From positions 25,302-89,301 of the forward strand of contig JBIOUG010000116.1 in NCBI GenBank assembly GCA_044866775.1: 64,000 nt of DNA, in the 5' to 3' direction. Each line of letters opens with the position of its first letter. Position 1 is the first letter of the stretch. This stretch comes from DASUNQ01 sp044866775. Lineage in GTDB: Bacteria > Acidobacteriota > Thermoanaerobaculia > Multivoradales > UBA5704. Below are positions 7,378 to 15,522 of this stretch, piece after piece. Made by a program: the position numbers and the translations under genes. A model generated the notes under the pieces. That model was not told the DNA's origin and did no database searches. It saw nothing but the letters and a program-made list of their open reading frames with translations.

Positions 7378-9837
7378 ATGCCCACATACGCCGAGGTCGC
7401 CGTCCCGGTGCCTCTCCCTGGGGCGCTCACGTACGAGGTCCCCGATGCCTTCGCCGCCCAGGCTCGACCAGGCGTGCGGGCGCGGGTGCTGGTGGGGCGG
7501 CGGCGCACCATGGGCGTCGTCGTGGGGGTGCGGACCGAGCGCCCGGAGGGGATCGAGCTGCGGCCGCTCGAGGAGATCGTCGATCTCGAGCCGGTGCTCG
7601 GCCCCGAGCTGCTGGCGCTGGCGCGCTGGGTCGCCGACTACTACGTGGCGCCGCTCGGCGAGGTGCTGCGGGCCCTGCTGCCGCCCGATCTGCCGCCGTG
7701 GGGTGACCGCCGCGTCTGGCTGACCGACGCCGGGGCGCTGGCGCCGCCGCGCTCGGGCGCGGAGGCGGCGGTCGTCGAGGCGCTCCGCGACGGCGGGCGG
7801 CTGAGCGCCGCCGAGCTGCAGGCGCGGCTCCGGCTGCCGGAGCTGCCGGAGGTCCTCGAGCGGCTCGCGGCCGCCGGCCGGATCGGACGCGAGGAGAGGG
7901 AGCGGCGCGGGGCGCGCTACGTGGCCGCGGTCGAGCTCCCGCCCGGCGATCGCGCGGCGCAGCGGGCGGCGTGCGGGCGCTCGCTCCCGGGCCAGGCGGT
8001 CGTCGAGTACCTGGCCGCCGTCGGCCGGCCGGCGACCGTCGCCGAGGTCGGGGCCGCGACCGGCGCCAGCCCGGCGGTGGTGCGGCGCCTGGTGCAGCGC
8101 GGCGTGCTGCGGCAGTTCACCCAGGTCGAGAAGCTGCCGCTCGACCGTCACATGCTCGGCGCTCAAGCGTTCGCGCCGGGCTCAGGGTCAGATCTGGCCG
8201 GTGGAGGAGCCCGCGGCCCGGCGCCGCTGCGCCTCCGCGCCGATCAGCAGGCGGCGCTGCGCCGGCTGACGGATGCGGCCGCCGCGGGGCGCTATGCGCC
8301 GTTCCTCCTCCAGGGCATGACCGGCTCGGGGAAGACCGAGGTCTACCTGCGCGCCGCCGAGACGGCACTGGCGGCCGGCCGCTCGGTGCTGCTGCTGGTG
8401 CCGGAGATCGCGCTGGTGCCCGCCCTGGCGCGCGCCGCCGAGCAGCGCTTCGGCACCGACCTCGCGATCCTGCACTCCGGCCTCGGCGGTCCCGAGCGGC
8501 AGCAGGAGTGGGAGCGGGTGCGGCGCGACGAGGCGCGGGTGGTGCTCGGGCCGCGCTCCGCCCTCTTCGCGCCGCTCACCGACCTCGGCCTGGTCGTCGT
8601 CGACGAGGAGCAGGACCCCGCCTACAAGCAGGAGAGCGTGCCGCGCTACCACGGGCGCGACCTCGCCCTGGTGCGCGGGCGCGAGACGGGCGCGGTGACC
8701 GTCCTCGTCTCGGCCACCCCGAGCATGGAGAGCCGCCACAACGCCACGCGCGGCAAGCTCGGGCTGCTGCAGCTCACCGAGCGGGTGGGGCAGGGCGGGT
8801 TGCCGGAGGGGGTGCTGGTCGACCTGCGCGGCATCGCGACGCGGCGGCCGGGAGAGGTCCACTTCTCGCCGCGGCTGCGCGAGGAGATCGGCGCCGCGCT
8901 GGCCGCCGGCGACCAGGTGATCCTGCTGCGCAACCGGCGCGGCTACTCGCCGCTGCTCCTCTGCCGCGCCTGCGGCGAGGACATGCGCTGCGATGAGTGT
9001 GGCCTGCCGCGCACCTACCACCGCCGCGCCGCGCGCCTGCTCTGCCACTACTGCGGCTCGACGCTGGCCGTCCCCAGCCGCTGCCCGACCTGCGGCGAGA
9101 CGGCGCTCGAGCCGATCGGCGCCGGCACCGAGCGCGTTGAGGAGACCTTCGCCGAGCTGTTCCCCGGCGTGGCATTGGACGTCCTCGACCGCGACACCGC
9201 GCGCCGCGCCGGCGGGCCCGCCGCCATCCTCGAGCGCTTCGCGCGCGGCGAGGTGCAGGTGCTGATCGGCACGCAGATGGTGTCGAAGGGGCACCACTTC
9301 CCGGCGGTGGCGCTGACCGCGGTGCTGGCCGCCGACACCTACCTCGGCTTCCCCGACTTCCGCGCCGTCGAGCGCACCTACAACCTGCTCGTCCAGATCG
9401 CCGGCCGCGCCGGGCGCGGCGATCGGCCGGGGAAGGTCGTCATCCAGACCTATCACCCCGACCACTACGCCATCCAGGCCGCGCTGCGCCAGGACGACGA
9501 GAGCTTCGCGCGCGAGGAGCTGCGCTTCCGTCGCGTCTTCCACTATCCGCCCTACACGCGCATGGTGCAGCTCCTCACTCATGGCCGCAACCGCGCCAAG
9601 GCCGAGGAGCGGGTGCGGGAGCTGGCGGCCAGGGTGGCGGACCACCCCCTCGCCGGCGGCGTGCGCGTCACCGGCCCCGCCCCGGCGCCGCTCGAGCGTT
9701 TGCGCGGCGAATGGCGCTTCCAGCTCCTCCTCCGCTCGGCGGCGCTGCGCGACCTCCACCGCCTCCTCGCCGACGTCCTCCCGCCGCCCCCGCTCAAGGG
9801 TCTCGTGGTAGACGTCGACCCCCAGCAACTTCTATAG
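7378..9837 (+). CDS. priA: Primosomal replication restart helicase PriA
   Basis: An 819-residue superfamily 2 helicase that reloads the replisome at stalled forks. The N-terminal 3'-DNA-binding domain opens with YAEVAVPVPLPGALTYEVP. The helicase core has Walker A GMTGSGKT and the DEAD-box equivalent VVDEEQDPAYKQ; most PriA proteins have DEEH, so Gln here is unusual. The eight-cysteine zinc region is intact (CRACGEDMRCDEC, then CHYC and CPTC). The linker before the helicase core (residues ~261-275, AQAFAPGSGSD) is encoded by a degenerate copy of the dispersed palindromic repeat. Length is slightly above the E. coli protein (732). ATG 7378 is the only good start. Confidence 0.95.
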   Translation: MPTYAEVAVPVPLPGALTYEVPDAFAAQARPGVRARVLVGRRRTMGVVVGVRTERPEGIELRPLEEIVDLEPVLGPELLALARWVADYYVAPLGEVLRALLPPDLPPWGDRRVWLTDAGALAPPRSGAEAAVVEALRDGGRLSAAELQARLRLPELPEVLERLAAAGRIGREERERRGARYVAAVELPPGDRAAQRAACGRSLPGQAVVEYLAAVGRPATVAEVGAATGASPAVVRRLVQRGVLRQFTQVEKLPLDRHMLGAQAFAPGSGSDLAGGGARGPAPLRLRADQQAALRRLTDAAAAGRYAPFLLQGMTGSGKTEVYLRAAETALAAGRSVLLLVPEIALVPALARAAEQRFGTDLAILHSGLGGPERQQEWERVRRDEARVVLGPRSALFAPLTDLGLVVVDEEQDPAYKQESVPRYHGRDLALVRGRETGAVTVLVSATPSMESRHNATRGKLGLLQLTERVGQGGLPEGVLVDLRGIATRRPGEVHFSPRLREEIGAALAAGDQVILLRNRRGYSPLLLCRACGEDMRCDECGLPRTYHRRAARLLCHYCGSTLAVPSRCPTCGETALEPIGAGTERVEETFAELFPGVALDVLDRDTARRAGGPAAILERFARGEVQVLIGTQMVSKGHHFPAVALTAVLAADTYLGFPDFRAVERTYNLLVQIAGRAGRGDRPGKVVIQTYHPDHYAIQAALRQDDESFAREELRFRRVFHYPPYTRMVQLLTHGRNRAKAEERVRELAARVADHPLAGGVRVTGPAPAPLERLRGEWRFQLLLRSAALRDLHRLLADVLPPPPLKGLVVDVDPQQLL
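8158..8185 (+). repeat. Dispersed palindromic element, degenerate copy 2 (in-frame in priA)
   Basis: GGCGCTCAAGCGTTCGCGCC followed by GGGCTCAG. It aligns with the core and right flank of the element, but the hairpin is damaged. It encodes GAQAFAPGS in PriA, matching GAKAFAPGS encoded by the copy in the lptC-lptA gene. Confidence 0.55.
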
Positions 9838-9848
9838 TGCCAATCCCC

Positions 9849-10802
9849 ATGGCGACGCAGGAGGTCTCGTTCGAGGAGGTGCTCGCCGAGCTGCGGCGGA
9901 AGATCGAGGAGCTGGAGGGGTATCCGGCCGGCAGCGGCTACGAGAAGGAGATCGAGCGGCTGCGCTCGGCGCTGCGCAAGCAGACCGCCGACATCTACGG
10001 TGGCCTATCGCGCTGGCAGAAGACGCTCGTCGCCCGCCATCAGGACCGCCCCTACACTCTCGACTTCGTCGCCCATCTGATGACCGACTGGGTGGAGCTG
10101 CACGGCGACCGCGGCTTCGCTGACGACGCGGCCATCGTCACCGGGTTCGCGACCTTCCGCGGCCGGAGCGTGGCCGTCGTCGGCCACCAAAAGGGGCGCA
10201 GCACCAAGGAGCGCATCCAGCGCAACTTCGGCCAGCCGCGTCCGGAGGGCTACCGCAAGGCGCTGCGCATCATGCACCTCGCCGAACGCTTCGGGCGGCC
10301 GGTGCTCACCTTCATCGACACCGCGGGCGCCTACCCGGGCATCGACGCCGAGGAGCGTGGCCAGGCCGAGGCGATCGCCCACAACCTCATCGAGATGGCG
10401 GCGCTGCGGGTGCCGATCGTGGTCACCATCACCGGCGAAGGGGGGAGCGGCGGCGCCCTCGCTCTCGGCATCGGCGATCGCGTCTACATCCTGGAGTACG
10501 CCACCTACTCGGTCATCTCCCCCGAGGGCTGCGCCGCCATCCTGTGGAAGGACCAGGAGCGGAAGGCCGACGCCGCCGAAGCGATGCGCCTGACCGCCCC
10601 CGACCTGCTGGCTCTCCGCGTCGTCGACGGCATCGTCTCCGAGCCGCTGGGCGGTGCCCACACCGATCCCGCCGAGACCTGCCGGCGCGTCGGCGAGACG
10701 GTGCACGCCGCGCTCGCCGAGCTCGAGCGCAAGCCGGTGGACCAGCTCCTCGCCGAGCGCTATCAGAAGTTCCGCCAGCTCGGGGTCTACGAAGAGAGCT
10801 GA
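9849..10802 (+). CDS. accA: Acetyl-CoA carboxylase carboxyltransferase subunit alpha
   Basis: A 317-residue subunit; with AccD it transfers the carboxyl group from carboxybiotin to acetyl-CoA, making malonyl-CoA for fatty acid synthesis. Recognisable segments are LHGDRGFADD, GHQKGRSTKERIQRNFGQPRPEGYRKALR, FIDTAGAYPG and the oxyanion-hole region TGEGGSGGALALGIGD. Length matches E. coli AccA (319). ATG 9849 is preferred over a GTG at 9837 that touches the priA stop. A TATAGT hexamer at 9833-9838, overlapping the priA stop, lies only 10 nt before the ATG, so the mRNA may be leaderless. accD is not in the window. Confidence 0.95.
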   Translation: MATQEVSFEEVLAELRRKIEELEGYPAGSGYEKEIERLRSALRKQTADIYGGLSRWQKTLVARHQDRPYTLDFVAHLMTDWVELHGDRGFADDAAIVTGFATFRGRSVAVVGHQKGRSTKERIQRNFGQPRPEGYRKALRIMHLAERFGRPVLTFIDTAGAYPGIDAEERGQAEAIAHNLIEMAALRVPIVVTITGEGGSGGALALGIGDRVYILEYATYSVISPEGCAAILWKDQERKADAAEAMRLTAPDLLALRVVDGIVSEPLGGAHTDPAETCRRVGETVHAALAELERKPVDQLLAERYQKFRQLGVYEES

Positions 10803-10855
10803 TTCAGGCGCCGTTTCCCTGCGCTTGGCCGGCCCATGGAGTAGGATGGGCCAGC

Positions 10856-10915
10856 GTGTTCGTTGACGCCGTCTTTCCCTACCTGAATCTTTTTCTTCTT
10901 CTCCCGGCCAAATGA
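10856..10915 (+). CDS. Possible 19-residue leader peptide overlapping the recJ start
   Basis: GTG at 10856 opens a short frame reading MFVDAVFPYLNLFLLLPAK, ending at a TGA (10913-10915) that overlaps the recJ ATG (10912-10914) as ATGA. TAGGAT at 10842-10847 lies 8 nt before the GTG, like other leaderless-looking starts here. recJ has no Shine-Dalgarno of its own (the preceding bases are pyrimidine-rich), so translational coupling through this frame would explain its expression. Its middle is encoded by an 18-bp sequence repeated exactly at the rpiB/murB junction. That it is translated is inference. Confidence 0.35.
   Translation: MFVDAVFPYLNLFLLLPAK
10876..10893 (+). repeat. 18-bp dispersed repeat TCCCTACCTGAATCTTTT, copy A
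   Basis: Identical to 48323-48340. Looser relatives are GTCTTTCCCTACCTG on the minus strand near 2576-2590 and a minus-strand CCCCTACCTGAGCCTTTT near 38610-38630. Function unknown. Confidence 0.5.
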
Positions 10916-12603
10916 CAGCCAGCACTCTTCGACCCACCGCGGAATGGATGGCGGCAGCCGTCCCTCCCGCCGCCGCGGAGATCGCCGCCGCCGGTCATCC
11001 ACCCTGGCTGGCTGAGCTGCTCGCGCGCCGCGGGGTCGTGGACGCCGAAGGAGCCGGTCGGTTCCTGGCTCCGTCCCTCGATCAGCTCCACGACCCGTTC
11101 CACCTCGCCGGCATGCAGGCCGCGGTCGAGCGCCTGCTCGCCGCTCGCGAGCGCGGCGAGCAGGTGGCGATCGTCGGCGACTACGACGTCGACGGCGTGA
11201 CCGGGACGGCGCTGCTGCTCGCCGTCTTTCGCGCTTGCGGCCTCACCGCCCACGCCGTCCTGCCGCATCGCATGCGCGAGGGGTACGGCTTCCAGACGGT
11301 GCACGTCGAGCGCGCCCGGGAGCTGGGGTGCACGCTCGTCGTCACCGTCGACTGCGGCGCCTCGGCGGGCGAGGCGGTCGAGAGCGCAGCCCGCGCCGGG
11401 CTCGAGGTGGTGGTGACCGACCATCACCTGCCGGGACGACCGCTGCCCGCGGGCACGATCGTGATCAACCCGCGGCAGCCGGGGTGCTCGTACCCCTTTC
11501 CGGACCTCTGCGGCGCCGGCTTGGCGCTCAAGCTCGCGCTGGCCTTCGCGGGCCGCTGCGGGCGGGACGTCAACGCCTTGCGCCTGCTGCGCATCGCCTG
11601 CCTCGGCACGATCGCCGACGTCGTGCCGCTGACCGGCGAGAACCGCGTCATCGCGGCGCTCGGGCTGCGGGCGCTCGCCGACGCGCGCTCGCCGGGCCTG
11701 CGGGCGCTGATCGGCCGCGCGGGCTTGAAGCCGCCGTTCAGCGCCGCCGACGTGGGCTACCGGCTGGGGCCGCGCCTCAACGCCGCCGGCCGTCTCGACA
11801 CCGCCGACCGCGCGCTCGAGTTGCTGATGACCCGCGACCCGCGCCGGGCGGGCGAGCTGGCGGAGGCGCTCGAGACCTGCAACCGCGACCGCCAGGGCGA
11901 GGAAACGCGAGCGGTGGAGGAGGCACGGCAGCAGGTGGAGGAGCGCGGTGCGTTGCCCGCCATCGTGGTCGCCTGGAGCGCGGGCTGGCACCGCGGCGTC
12001 GTGGGCGTGGCCGCGGGCCGGCTGGCCCAGGAGCTGCACCGGCCGGCGGTGTTGCTGGCGCTCGACGACGAGGTCGCGACCGGCTCGGGGCGGAGTGTGC
12101 CGGGAGTCGGACTGCACGGCTTCCTGGTGCGCTGGAGCGAGCGGCTGGAGCGCTTCGGCGGGCACGCGCAGGCGGTCGGGCTGACGGTGCGCGCCGAGCG
12201 GCTGCCGGAGCTGGCGCGCGAGTGGGAGGAGGCGGCCTCCGCCTGGCCCGAGTCCACGCGCACGCCGCGGCTCGAATACGAGCTCGAGCTGCCGCCCGGG
12301 TCGCTCGACGCCGGGCTCCTGGCGCGGCTCAAGCGGCTCGAGCCGTTCGGCCAAGGGAACCGCCAGCCGCTGGTGCGCACCGGCCCGCTCACTCTCGCCT
12401 CGACGCCGCGCCTCTTCGGCCGCGGCCACCTCGCGGCGCGGACCCGCGGCGGCGACGGCGCGTCGCTGCACGTCGTCGGCTGGGGCTGGGGCAAGCGCGC
12501 CAGCGAGCTCGCCGCCGCTCCCTTCGAGGCGCTCGGGCACCTCGAGGAGGACAGCTACACCGGCGCCCCGGTGCTGCGGCTGGTGGATGCCCGCGCGGTC
12601 TGA
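10912..12603 (+). CDS. recJ: Single-stranded-DNA-specific exonuclease RecJ
   Basis: A 563-residue DHH-superfamily 5'-3' exonuclease used in recombination and repair. Motif I is DYDVDG, motif II VDCGAS, motif III VTDHH; the DHHA1 nucleotide-binding part includes RLGPRLNAAGRLD and the C-terminal GGHAQAVG region. These residues carry the two metal ions and catalysis. Length is typical (E. coli 577). The ATG at 10912 lies inside ATGA, overlapping the end of a possible leader peptide. Confidence 0.95.
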   Translation: MTASTLRPTAEWMAAAVPPAAAEIAAAGHPPWLAELLARRGVVDAEGAGRFLAPSLDQLHDPFHLAGMQAAVERLLAARERGEQVAIVGDYDVDGVTGTALLLAVFRACGLTAHAVLPHRMREGYGFQTVHVERARELGCTLVVTVDCGASAGEAVESAARAGLEVVVTDHHLPGRPLPAGTIVINPRQPGCSYPFPDLCGAGLALKLALAFAGRCGRDVNALRLLRIACLGTIADVVPLTGENRVIAALGLRALADARSPGLRALIGRAGLKPPFSAADVGYRLGPRLNAAGRLDTADRALELLMTRDPRRAGELAEALETCNRDRQGEETRAVEEARQQVEERGALPAIVVAWSAGWHRGVVGVAAGRLAQELHRPAVLLALDDEVATGSGRSVPGVGLHGFLVRWSERLERFGGHAQAVGLTVRAERLPELAREWEEAASAWPESTRTPRLEYELELPPGSLDAGLLARLKRLEPFGQGNRQPLVRTGPLTLASTPRLFGRGHLAARTRGGDGASLHVVGWGWGKRASELAAAPFEALGHLEEDSYTGAPVLRLVDARAV

Positions 12604-12655
12604 AGGCAAGGCACTCGGCAAAAAGCGGGCCAGCGGCACGTAGAATGGCCGCCTG

Positions 12656-14773
12656 ATGGCGCCCGCCCCTCGCCGACCACCGGTTCGCGCCATCCGCGGT
12701 CTGCTGCTCGTCGCCCTCCTGGTGGTGGTCGTGGGGCTGGTGGGGCTCTACCTCTTCGGCCGCGCCGGGCGCCAGCCGGTGCAGACGATGCCGGTCGCGC
12801 CGGGCGCCGAGGGCGGCGCGCGCGGCGAGGACGTGACGCTCATCGGCGAGGACTTCGACTACACCTACACCGAGGGCAAGCGGCCGCTCTTCCGCATCCG
12901 TGGCGAGAGCATTCGCGCCGACCGTTTCGGGACGATCTTCCTCGACGGCGTCGGCCTGACGCTCTACGACGACGAGGGCAGGGCCTACGAAGTGCAGAGC
13001 CGCGAGGCGAGCTTCAACCGCGAGCAGAACGAGGGACGGCTGCGCGGGCGGGTGTTCCTGCGCGGGCCGAACGGCCTCGAGCTCGTGACGCCGGTGCTGC
13101 AGCTCCGCGACAAGGGGCGCCTCTTGGTGAGCACGCGGCCGGTCCAGCTCCGCTACGCCGGCGAGTACGTGGCGCGGGCGACGCGGCTGCGCGTCCATCT
13201 CCAGGAGGAGGTCTTCGAGCTGTTCGGCAACGTCACGGTAGAGAGCGTGCCGGGGCGGCCGCGGCCGGTCGTCCTGCACGCGGGCCAGGTGACCTACGAG
13301 CGCGGCAAGCGCACGCTGCGCGCCGAGCGGCGGGTGACCTTCCGCCGCGGCGTCGAGGAGGAGGTGCGGGCGCAGCGGGTGACCGCCTTCCTGACCGAGG
13401 ACGAGCGCTCGCTCGTCTTCCTGCGCGGCCTCTGGGGAGTCGCCGGGAGGTCCCGCTCGCTGCGCGCCGGCGCGGCCCCGACGGCGCTGCGCTTCAGCGG
13501 CAACGAGCTGGCAGTCCTCATGCAACCCGGCGGGGCCGTGGCGAGCCATGTCGACCTCAACGCGCCGCCGCGGCAGCCGGCGCTGATCGAGACGACCGGC
13601 GCCGACGGCGTGGTGCGGACGCTGCGCACGCCGCGCCTCTCCGGCCAGCTCGAGCAGGGCGCGCTCGTCCAGGCGAACGCCGACGGCGGCGTGACGATGA
13701 GCGAGTCAGGCGCGAAAGCTTTCGCGCCGGGCTCCGATCGATCCTGGGAGCGCCGTCCGTCGCGCGCCCAGCGCGACGGGCTCCCGGGCGGGCGGCCGCC
13801 GCTCGCGCGCACCGCCAAGGGGAGGCGCGCCGAGGCCCGCTTCCGCGCCGACGGCCAGCTCGCGGTGCTCAGCCTCTCCGAGCAGGTGCGCTTCAACGAC
13901 CCCGGGGTCAAGGCCGAGGGCGACCGCGCCGTGCTCGACCTCGATCAGGGGCGCGGCGAGTTCTTCGGCAATCCGGTGCACGCCGAGAGCGACCGCGGGC
14001 GGATGACCGGTCCGCACCTCGTCTACACCCGCGAGCACGGGCTGTTGCAGGCCGACGGCGGCGTGCGCGCGGTGCTCGAGCAGGCCGACTCGGCAGAGCT
14101 GGCGGCCTCGCCGCTCGGCGAGGGCGAAGGGCCGGTCCACGTCGAGTCGCGCGAAGCCTTCTGGCGCGACCAGCCGCAGGGGTTTCTCTTCCGCGGCGAC
14201 GTCCGCGCCTGGCGCGGCAAGAACCTGCTGCGCGCCGCCGAGGTGCGCGGCGACCAGGCCGGGGAGGAGAAGAAGCTGACGGCGAGCGGCGGCGTCAAGA
14301 CCTTGTGGGTGCCGGCGCAGGAGGCGAAGGCGCGGCCGCGGCCGGCGTCGCAGCCGGCCGGAGCCGCGGCCGCCACGGGAGAACCGAGCGCCGCGGGGCC
14401 GATCGAGGTGACCGCCGACGGGCTGCTCTACCGCGAGGCGGCGCAGCTCCTCACCTACACCGGCGGCGTGCGCGTCGACCAGCAGGCGCGGACGCTCGCC
14501 TGCCGGACGCTCGAGGTCGAGCTCGACGACGACGGGCAGGCCGAGCGGATGACCTGCACCGGCGACGCACGGGTCAACGACCCGCAGGCCGGCCGCACGA
14601 TCGAAGGCGAGAAGGCCGTCTACCATCTCGCCGAGCGGCGGATCGAGATGTTCGGCGAGCCGGTGGCGGTGCGCGACCGCGACGGCAACCGCGTGCAGGG
14701 GCGGCGCCTGGACTACTTCGTCGACGACGGGCGGGTCGAGGTGCGGGGACGGAGCGCGGAGGGGGGGCAGTGA
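12656..14773 (+). CDS. LPS-export periplasmic protein, fused LptC-LptA(OstA)-like
   Basis: A 705-residue protein with one N-terminal membrane anchor (residues ~14-35, LLLVALLVVVVGLVGLYLF), then an LptC-like beta-jellyroll (LFRIRGESIRADRFGTIFLDGV) and several OstA-like repeats to the C-terminus (for example ITADGLLYREAAQLLTYTGGV type strands). LptC and LptA are normally separate small proteins (about 190 residues each) bridging the inner-membrane transporter and outer-membrane LptD, so this looks like a fusion or expanded bridge. It overlaps lptB by four bases. A 77-bp palindromic element at 13709-13785 sits in frame and encodes ~26 residues (GAKAFAPGSDRSWERRPSR and onward) with no beta-repeat character. 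TAGAAT lies 9 nt before the ATG. Confidence 0.82.
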   Translation: MAPAPRRPPVRAIRGLLLVALLVVVVGLVGLYLFGRAGRQPVQTMPVAPGAEGGARGEDVTLIGEDFDYTYTEGKRPLFRIRGESIRADRFGTIFLDGVGLTLYDDEGRAYEVQSREASFNREQNEGRLRGRVFLRGPNGLELVTPVLQLRDKGRLLVSTRPVQLRYAGEYVARATRLRVHLQEEVFELFGNVTVESVPGRPRPVVLHAGQVTYERGKRTLRAERRVTFRRGVEEEVRAQRVTAFLTEDERSLVFLRGLWGVAGRSRSLRAGAAPTALRFSGNELAVLMQPGGAVASHVDLNAPPRQPALIETTGADGVVRTLRTPRLSGQLEQGALVQANADGGVTMSESGAKAFAPGSDRSWERRPSRAQRDGLPGGRPPLARTAKGRRAEARFRADGQLAVLSLSEQVRFNDPGVKAEGDRAVLDLDQGRGEFFGNPVHAESDRGRMTGPHLVYTREHGLLQADGGVRAVLEQADSAELAASPLGEGEGPVHVESREAFWRDQPQGFLFRGDVRAWRGKNLLRAAEVRGDQAGEEKKLTASGGVKTLWVPAQEAKARPRPASQPAGAAAATGEPSAAGPIEVTADGLLYREAAQLLTYTGGVRVDQQARTLACRTLEVELDDDGQAERMTCTGDARVNDPQAGRTIEGEKAVYHLAERRIEMFGEPVAVRDRDGNRVQGRRLDYFVDDGRVEVRGRSAEGGQ
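13709..13785 (+). repeat. Dispersed palindromic element, copy 3 (full length, in-frame in lptC-lptA gene)
   Basis: Hairpin A is a perfect 20-bp palindrome (GGCGCGAAAGCTTTCGCGCC, 13709-13728). Hairpin B pairs GGGAGC (13746-13751) with GCTCCC (13780-13785), and inside it GTCGCGC with GCGCGAC around loop GCCCA. The copy at 61558-61636 has GTCCCGC/GCGGGAC at the same inner stem, a compensatory change. The reading frame remains open across the element. Confidence 0.85.
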
Positions 14774-15510
14774 GCGCCGGGGCGCAGCCGCAGCATCTGG
14801 CGACGACCAGTCTGCAGAAGGTGTACCGCGGCCGCGCGGTGGTGCAGGACGTCTCGATCGACGTCGCGCCGGGGGAGATCGTCGGGCTCCTGGGCCCCAA
14901 CGGCGCCGGGAAGACGACGACGTTCTACATGGTCGTCGGCCTGACGCCGCCGGATGCCGGCAGCGTCGTCCTCGGCGACGAGGACATCACCGAGCTGCCC
15001 ATGTACCTGCGCGCACAGCGCGGCATCAGCTACCTGCCGCAGGAGCCGTCGATCTTCCGCAAGATGTCGGTCGAGGACAACCTGCGGGCGATCTTCGAGA
15101 CTCTCGACCTCTCGCACGCCGAGCAGGAGCGCCGCATCGACCAGCTCATCACCGACTTCGGGCTGACCCGCGTGCGCAAGAACAAGGGCTACTCGCTGTC
15201 GGGCGGCGAGCGGCGGCGGGTCGAGATCGCGCGCGCCCTGGTCATCAGTCCCTGGTATATCCTGTTGGACGAGCCCTTCGCGGGGATCGACCCGATCGCC
15301 GTGTTGGACATCCAGGGCATCATCCGGCACCTCAAGAAGATGGGCATCGGAGTCCTGATCACCGACCACAACGTGCGGGAGACATTGAAGATAACGGACC
15401 GGGCCTATATCATCAACAACGGCGAGATCCTGCGTTCCGGCACCCCCCCCGAACTGGCCGCGGACTCGCAGGTGCGGAAAATCTACCTCGGTGAGGACTT
15501 CAGGCTGTAA
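14770..15510 (+). CDS. lptB: LPS-export ABC transporter ATP-binding protein LptB
   Basis: A 246-residue ABC ATPase that powers LPS extraction from the inner membrane with LptF/LptG. Walker A is GPNGAGKT, the signature is LSGGERRR, Walker B is ILLDEPFAGIDP, and the switch histidine is in LITDHNVRE. The LptB-type segments SYLPQEPSIFRKMSVEDN and DRAYIINNGEILRSG separate it from branched-chain amino acid ATPases. GTG 14770 overlaps the lptC-lptA stop by four bases, and rpoN follows 12 bases after its stop, the conserved lptA-lptB-rpoN order. Confidence 0.96.
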   Translation: MSAGAQPQHLATTSLQKVYRGRAVVQDVSIDVAPGEIVGLLGPNGAGKTTTFYMVVGLTPPDAGSVVLGDEDITELPMYLRAQRGISYLPQEPSIFRKMSVEDNLRAIFETLDLSHAEQERRIDQLITDFGLTRVRKNKGYSLSGGERRRVEIARALVISPWYILLDEPFAGIDPIAVLDIQGIIRHLKKMGIGVLITDHNVRETLKITDRAYIINNGEILRSGTPPELAADSQVRKIYLGEDFRL

Positions 15511-15522
15511 GGGCGTTCCCGC

